A DNA stretch of 64,000 bases. Origin: Paractinoplanes pyxinae (GTDB lineage: Bacteria > Actinomycetota > Actinomycetes > Mycobacteriales > Micromonosporaceae). A model generated the notes under the pieces. That model was given only the letters and a program-made list of their open reading frames with translations, searched no databases and was not told the origin of the DNA. The stretch spans positions 62,001-126,000 of the forward strand of contig NZ_JAPNTZ010000018.1 in NCBI RefSeq assembly GCF_026626335.1, given 5' to 3'. The position numbers were made by a program, and so were the translations under genes. Below, piece after piece: positions 61,701-64,000 of the stretch. Positions within the stretch are counted from its first letter, which is position 1. Every line of letters starts with the position of its first letter.

Positions 61701-62629
61701 ATCTCGGCGGCCACCTGCCGGACCAGGTCTGCGAAGCTCGGCGCGCCGGAGAGGTCCTGCCGGATCGGCAGCATGTCGATGAAGCATCCGGCGACCCGAT
61801 CGGTGGCCGGCGGGTTGCGGCTCGACCATGGCATGCCCACCACTAGATCGTTCTGCCCGGTGTGCCGCGACAGCAGCACATACGCGGCAGCGAACAGCAC
61901 CGGGACCGGTGTCGTCCGAAGTGCCCGGGTCAGTCGGCGGACGCTGTCGCCCAACCCTAGACTGACCTGGCCGCCGGTCGCGGTGGGTGCGGTAGGTCGC
62001 GGCCGATCGGTGGGCATAGTGCTTATCAGCGGGGCGCCGTCCAGCCGTACCTGCCAGTGACCGGGCTCGCCGGGCTCGGGGCGCGGTGAGGCGACCCCGA
62101 CGGCGTCCGGCAGCCGGGGCATACGGCCGGCGATGGCCGCGGAGAGCATCTCGCCGAGTTCCTCGATAATCAGCCCGAACGTCCATTCGTCGACTACGAC
62201 GTGATGGAAGGCGAGAACGAGGATGTGTTCACGGGACGACGGGGACAGCAACAGAGCTCGGGCCACCTCGCCGGCTGTCAGATTCATGGGCTCGGTCAAG
62301 AACTCACGGATTGCCTCGGCCTCGGCGTCCACTTCGATCGGCCGGGACCGGAAATCAGGCTCGTACCCGTCCACTGGCGTGCGCCGTACCTGACCGTCGT
62401 GGAGCCGGTAGGAACTCCGGAACACGTCGTACCGATCGACGAGCGCGGCGAAGCACCGGCCGACGAGATCTGGCGTGACTGGGCCAGTCAGGCGGAAAGC
62501 CAGGGACTCGACATAGCGCGCGGTGCCCGGCCGCAAATGCTCGCTGAGCCAGATCGAGGTCTGGGCCGGCGTCACCGCGAGCCATCTCGCGTCGTACCGA
62601 GACGAAGTTCCTGCCGAGGTTATCGTCAA
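58778..62629 (-). CDS. NRPS module C-A-PCP-TE
   Basis: The 1283-residue synthetase has a C domain (about 10-440; HHVVVDE at 142-148, with the final Gly of HHxxxDG changed to Glu), an A domain (about 455-945; VIYTSGSTGMPKGIAMPQ, LSFDVSCQEMFSTW, NQYGPSETHVVT, YRTGDLGRFRADGS and TPSGKIDRREL), a PCP (about 980-1040; FFDLGGSSFSGVQL) and a thioesterase (about 1050-1283; VLFGYSLGGVIAYETA with the nucleophile Ser, and VPGDHFHMLEP with the His). The TE should hydrolyse or cyclise a peptide. The A pocket reads about D-V-Q-Y-I-A-Q-V-V-K, nearly the same as the C-A-PCP-R protein. It is the first gene of the operon. Confidence 0.9.
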   Translation of the reverse strand: MTITSAGTSSRYDARWLAVTPAQTSIWLSEHLRPGTARYVESLAFRLTGPVTPDLVGRCFAALVDRYDVFRSSYRLHDGQVRRTPVDGYEPDFRSRPIEVDAEAEAIREFLTEPMNLTAGEVARALLLSPSSREHILVLAFHHVVVDEWTFGLIIEELGEMLSAAIAGRMPRLPDAVGVASPRPEPGEPGHWQVRLDGAPLISTMPTDRPRPTAPTATGGQVSLGLGDSVRRLTRALRTTPVPVLFAAAYVLLSRHTGQNDLVVGMPWSSRNPPATDRVAGCFIDMLPIRQDLSGAPSFADLVRQVAAEIGESSRNGVSYARLAQEISDLPRCQVVATVGEREVPLLVEGLHTERLRPHNGTAKYDLFLQMIPDGAGHLGLLEYSADLFDHQTAERFLARLSRLLDSAAIAPGTSVNELEILTPFEADLVARVLPTGPVADRPSRRLHEHFEAQAALTPEAPAVIRDREQMTYGELERRADRLARVLRARGAAGAVVGILLDRSFELAISVLAVLKAGAAYLPLDPAYPLDRLDFMLRDSRVELLLADGDVSVSAPVSVISTRTDAPQDTASGGDGRLAYVIYTSGSTGMPKGIAMPQAVLDNLVSWQLGESTHGSGRTLQYSALSFDVSCQEMFSTWAAGGVLVLVDEKDRTDPARLLDILTEHRVERLFLPYAGLQHLATYCAAAQRYPSTLREVITAGEALIVTDSIRAMFQRCAGATLTNQYGPSETHVVTARTLNGDPRLWPTNPDIGFPIANTRVHLVDQALRPVPPGAVGELLVGGVAVADGYLHRPEATNERFVADPWEPSDTAMSYRTGDLGRFRADGSIEFLGRSDGQIKIRGYRVEPGEIEHLLTTVTGVDEAAVVVRPTSMGAQLAAYVRAAELDPQSLRAELASRLPAYMVPQTITVIEAFPLTPSGKIDRRELAARQPETPGTAGSRRPRDRVEIELCELWSRVLGLPEVGIDDDFFDLGGSSFSGVQLVAMIRLEMGQQVELPTLYQASTVALLAEALRDGEQPTRTASLVKLRDGDRGVPPIFCFHALPGSVVRFGVFKSLLRPGRPIYGLQARGLDPRQPPHTDVVEMAGDYLREIREAFPDGPYVLFGYSLGGVIAYETARQLQADGADVALLALGDTDSVWDFESTRGDVLEHLVTKALKLDLDVAELAAMSGRERVQRILDAGIAGGALSRDFGLDRLRRMLEMYETNATAVATYQVRPYAGDLLLLRAEQAPSAPDDLGWGRFARSVQVEWVPGDHFHMLEPQAAAVLADILDRQLEHQECR

Positions 62630-63339
62630 CGACGCCTCCTAAACGGACGCAGAACGCGGACGCGCTCGGCGTGGAATGGACTGCGTGATGCGCGGGGCGG
62701 CCGATCGAGCCTTGCCTGTGGGAACGGCCCTCAGACCTGCTGGCCGCCGTGCACGGCGACACAGTGCTACGGCACCTGCCGATGGGCATGCGCAAAAAGC
62801 TGACCCCAACAAGGGCCATGCATTCAGTCATATTTCCCCGTGTCGCTAGCATGCCTCACGGAAAATGTCACGCCATGGGCGGCATGATCCCCTGCGGCAT
62901 CGATCGGGATCGTATGCTGCGATGATTCGAGCCGTCAAGATTTATACTCTGAGTGACATTTGCCGTAGTCGCCGTCTCCGGCCACCCCACATGAACAGGC
63001 GATCATCTTCACTCAGGGGGTCTGAGCATTCCTTGTTAGTAATCTTACGTTCATTGGAGGGTCGATTTGCACCCGAAAATTTCCGTCTTAATTAGACATA
63101 AGGGGCACGCCACCTGAGATCATGTGAGAGACCTAACAGATCGACGTTCTTGCTTGACGCAGAACTACGCTGGGTATCTAGGCTGACGATCCGACCCATC
63201 GCCGAATCGACCATCCGACATTTGCAGATGGAGTTCTGACGGAGATCTTTATAGGCCCGCCAGCACCACAGAGGCCTGAACGAAGCATTCTTAAGCGTGA
63301 ATTTTTAAAGCGCCTATCAACGCCACGGGGGCTAAAAAG
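62630..63339. other. Divergent intergenic region between the NRPS operon and the right-end unknown gene
   Basis: About 710 bp without a supported gene. From roughly 62900 to 63340 it is much richer in A/T than anything else nearby, as expected for a divergent promoter region. The first part shares blocks with 48890-48960. I see no conserved operator or riboswitch. Confidence 0.5.
63154..63182 (+). promoter_or_regulatory. Candidate promoter for the right-end unknown gene
   Basis: TTGACG at 63154-63159 and TCTAGG at 63177-63182 are spaced by 17 bp, a plausible sigma-70-type pair in A/T-rich DNA about 160 bp before the GTG at 63340. The call rests on spacing and consensus similarity only. Confidence 0.3.
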
Positions 63340-64000
63340 GTGTCACACTCTCACACCTCATCGACTCTGTCCGTGCACGGCATCGCCGTACCGGACGCTG
63401 TGCTCACGACTGCCCCCGCAGCCTTGCTGCACACCCACGGCGAGGACAACGACTGGCTCGGGCTAGGCAGTATCGACCTACTGGTCGTACACGCCGCGAG
63501 ACCGATCGCCGCCGGCTTGGATCACCACTATGCGCACGGACTGAGCTGGAAATGCGAGCACCGCTCGATTCGCGAAATTGAGGCAGCGGCGGAAGGGCTC
63601 AGCTCGGCCGGCGATGTGTTGCCGACCCACCTGGACCTGCTCAACCGAATCATGAACGCCGAACCGCTGCTGGGCGAAGACTGGCATCGAGGCCTCAAGG
63701 AACGGCTCCGCGACTCCGCGCTGCGCGAGCTGACGCTCGGACAGTACGTCGGACTGGCCCGGACAGCCATCGGGAACACTACGGCGCTGCTCACCCGGTG
63801 CCATGCACTCGACGCGGCGCTAAGCGCCCGCGACGCCCTGAACGCGACGGTAGACGCACTGCTCACAGGTGCCGGTCATCGTGTTGCGTCAGGTGCGCGC
63901 CGCCGTGATGCCTTCACGCGTCTCACCGAGTCGGGTGACCCGCTTGGGTGCCTCCTGACCCTGGAGCGATACCAGCGGATCCAGACGATGCAGGGTTTGC
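63340..64000 (+). CDS. Unknown protein, partial at the window edge, paralog of 47460-48242
   Basis: From GTG 63340 the frame stays open to the end of the window (220 codons). It aligns along its whole length with the protein at 47460-48242: SVHGIAVPDAVLT, EDNDWLGLGSIDLLVVHAAR, CEHRSIREIEAAAEGLSSAG, ALNATVDALLTGAGHRV and YQRIQTMQGL all have direct equivalents. About half the residues are identical by eye. The G-S-x-D-L-L-V-V strand and the helical second half allow a nucleotidyltransferase/HEPN-type guess, no more. It is divergent from the NRPS operon. Whether the 100-residue partner follows cannot be seen. Confidence 0.6.
   Translation, partial: MSHSHTSSTLSVHGIAVPDAVLTTAPAALLHTHGEDNDWLGLGSIDLLVVHAARPIAAGLDHHYAHGLSWKCEHRSIREIEAAAEGLSSAGDVLPTHLDLLNRIMNAEPLLGEDWHRGLKERLRDSALRELTLGQYVGLARTAIGNTTALLTRCHALDAALSARDALNATVDALLTGAGHRVASGARRRDAFTRLTESGDPLGCLLTLERYQRIQTMQGL

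Overview
The DNA is from a high-GC actinomycete (Actinomycetota). The evidence is very strong G/C bias at third codon positions, many GTG and TTG starts, ATGA/GTGA stop-start overlaps, type VII secretion-type small proteins, a DUF574-type methyltransferase and a long nonribosomal peptide synthetase (NRPS) locus. Genus cannot be fixed; an Actinoplanes-, Micromonospora- or Streptomyces-like producer fits. All calls were made by reading the sequence; no database search was run.

Layout. (1) 0.7-9.9 kb, plus strand: a tightly coupled operon of APC permease, unknown protein, PLP-dependent histidine-decarboxylase-like enzyme, three back-to-back RNA hairpins, two TPR-like proteins, a mini-ORF, a SAM methyltransferase, a GPP34-like protein, a second APC permease and a GNAT acetyltransferase. 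(2) 10-13.5 kb: IS21 remnant, SET-domain protein, IS5-type transposase and an MFS exporter. (3) 14.4-20.2 kb: a decayed type VII polymorphic-toxin cassette on the minus strand (WXG100-like gene, WXG-HNH toxin and SUKH immunity gene, all broken), then a plus-strand type VII-associated locus. (4) 20.22 kb: a 27-nt piece identical, as I recall it, to the 3' half of tRNA-Pro(GGG), a candidate attachment site at the edge of the accessory region. (5) 21.7-48.2 kb, minus strand: an unusual biosynthetic region of nitrilase, GMC oxidoreductase, ROK kinase, methyltransferase, HIT protein, GT4 glycosyltransferase, two dCTP-deaminase-like paralogs, EEP-fold hydrolase, acyl-AMP ligase-carrier protein, two atypical condensation proteins, Gfo/Idh/MocA oxidoreductase, isocitrate-lyase-family enzyme, MFS pump, free-standing A and PCP, ATP-grasp ligase, FemX-like acyltransferase and a metallo-beta-lactamase-Rieske fusion. 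(6) 49.6-62.6 kb, minus strand: a seven-gene NRPS operon with C-A-PCP-TE, MFS, PCP, A, PCP, A and C-A-PCP-R. (7) 63.3 kb to the end, plus strand: a partial gene paralogous to the one at 47.5-48.2 kb.

How it may work together (inference). Regions 5 and 6 look like one natural-product locus built from dissociated NRPS parts: free A and PCP proteins, condensation proteins without a full adenylation domain, an ATP-grasp amide ligase and a FemX-like transferase. It also carries a nucleotide/sugar toolkit (dCTP-deaminase-like pair, EEP hydrolase, HIT protein, glycosyltransferase, methyltransferase). This recalls uridyl-peptide-type antibiotics in style, but I cannot match it to a known cluster. Two MFS proteins are the likely exporters. 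No MbtH protein, phosphopantetheinyl transferase or pathway regulator is visible. The NRPS operon is bracketed by inverted copies of a segment holding one unknown gene and the start of a condensation domain; the left copy of the condensation segment is decayed.
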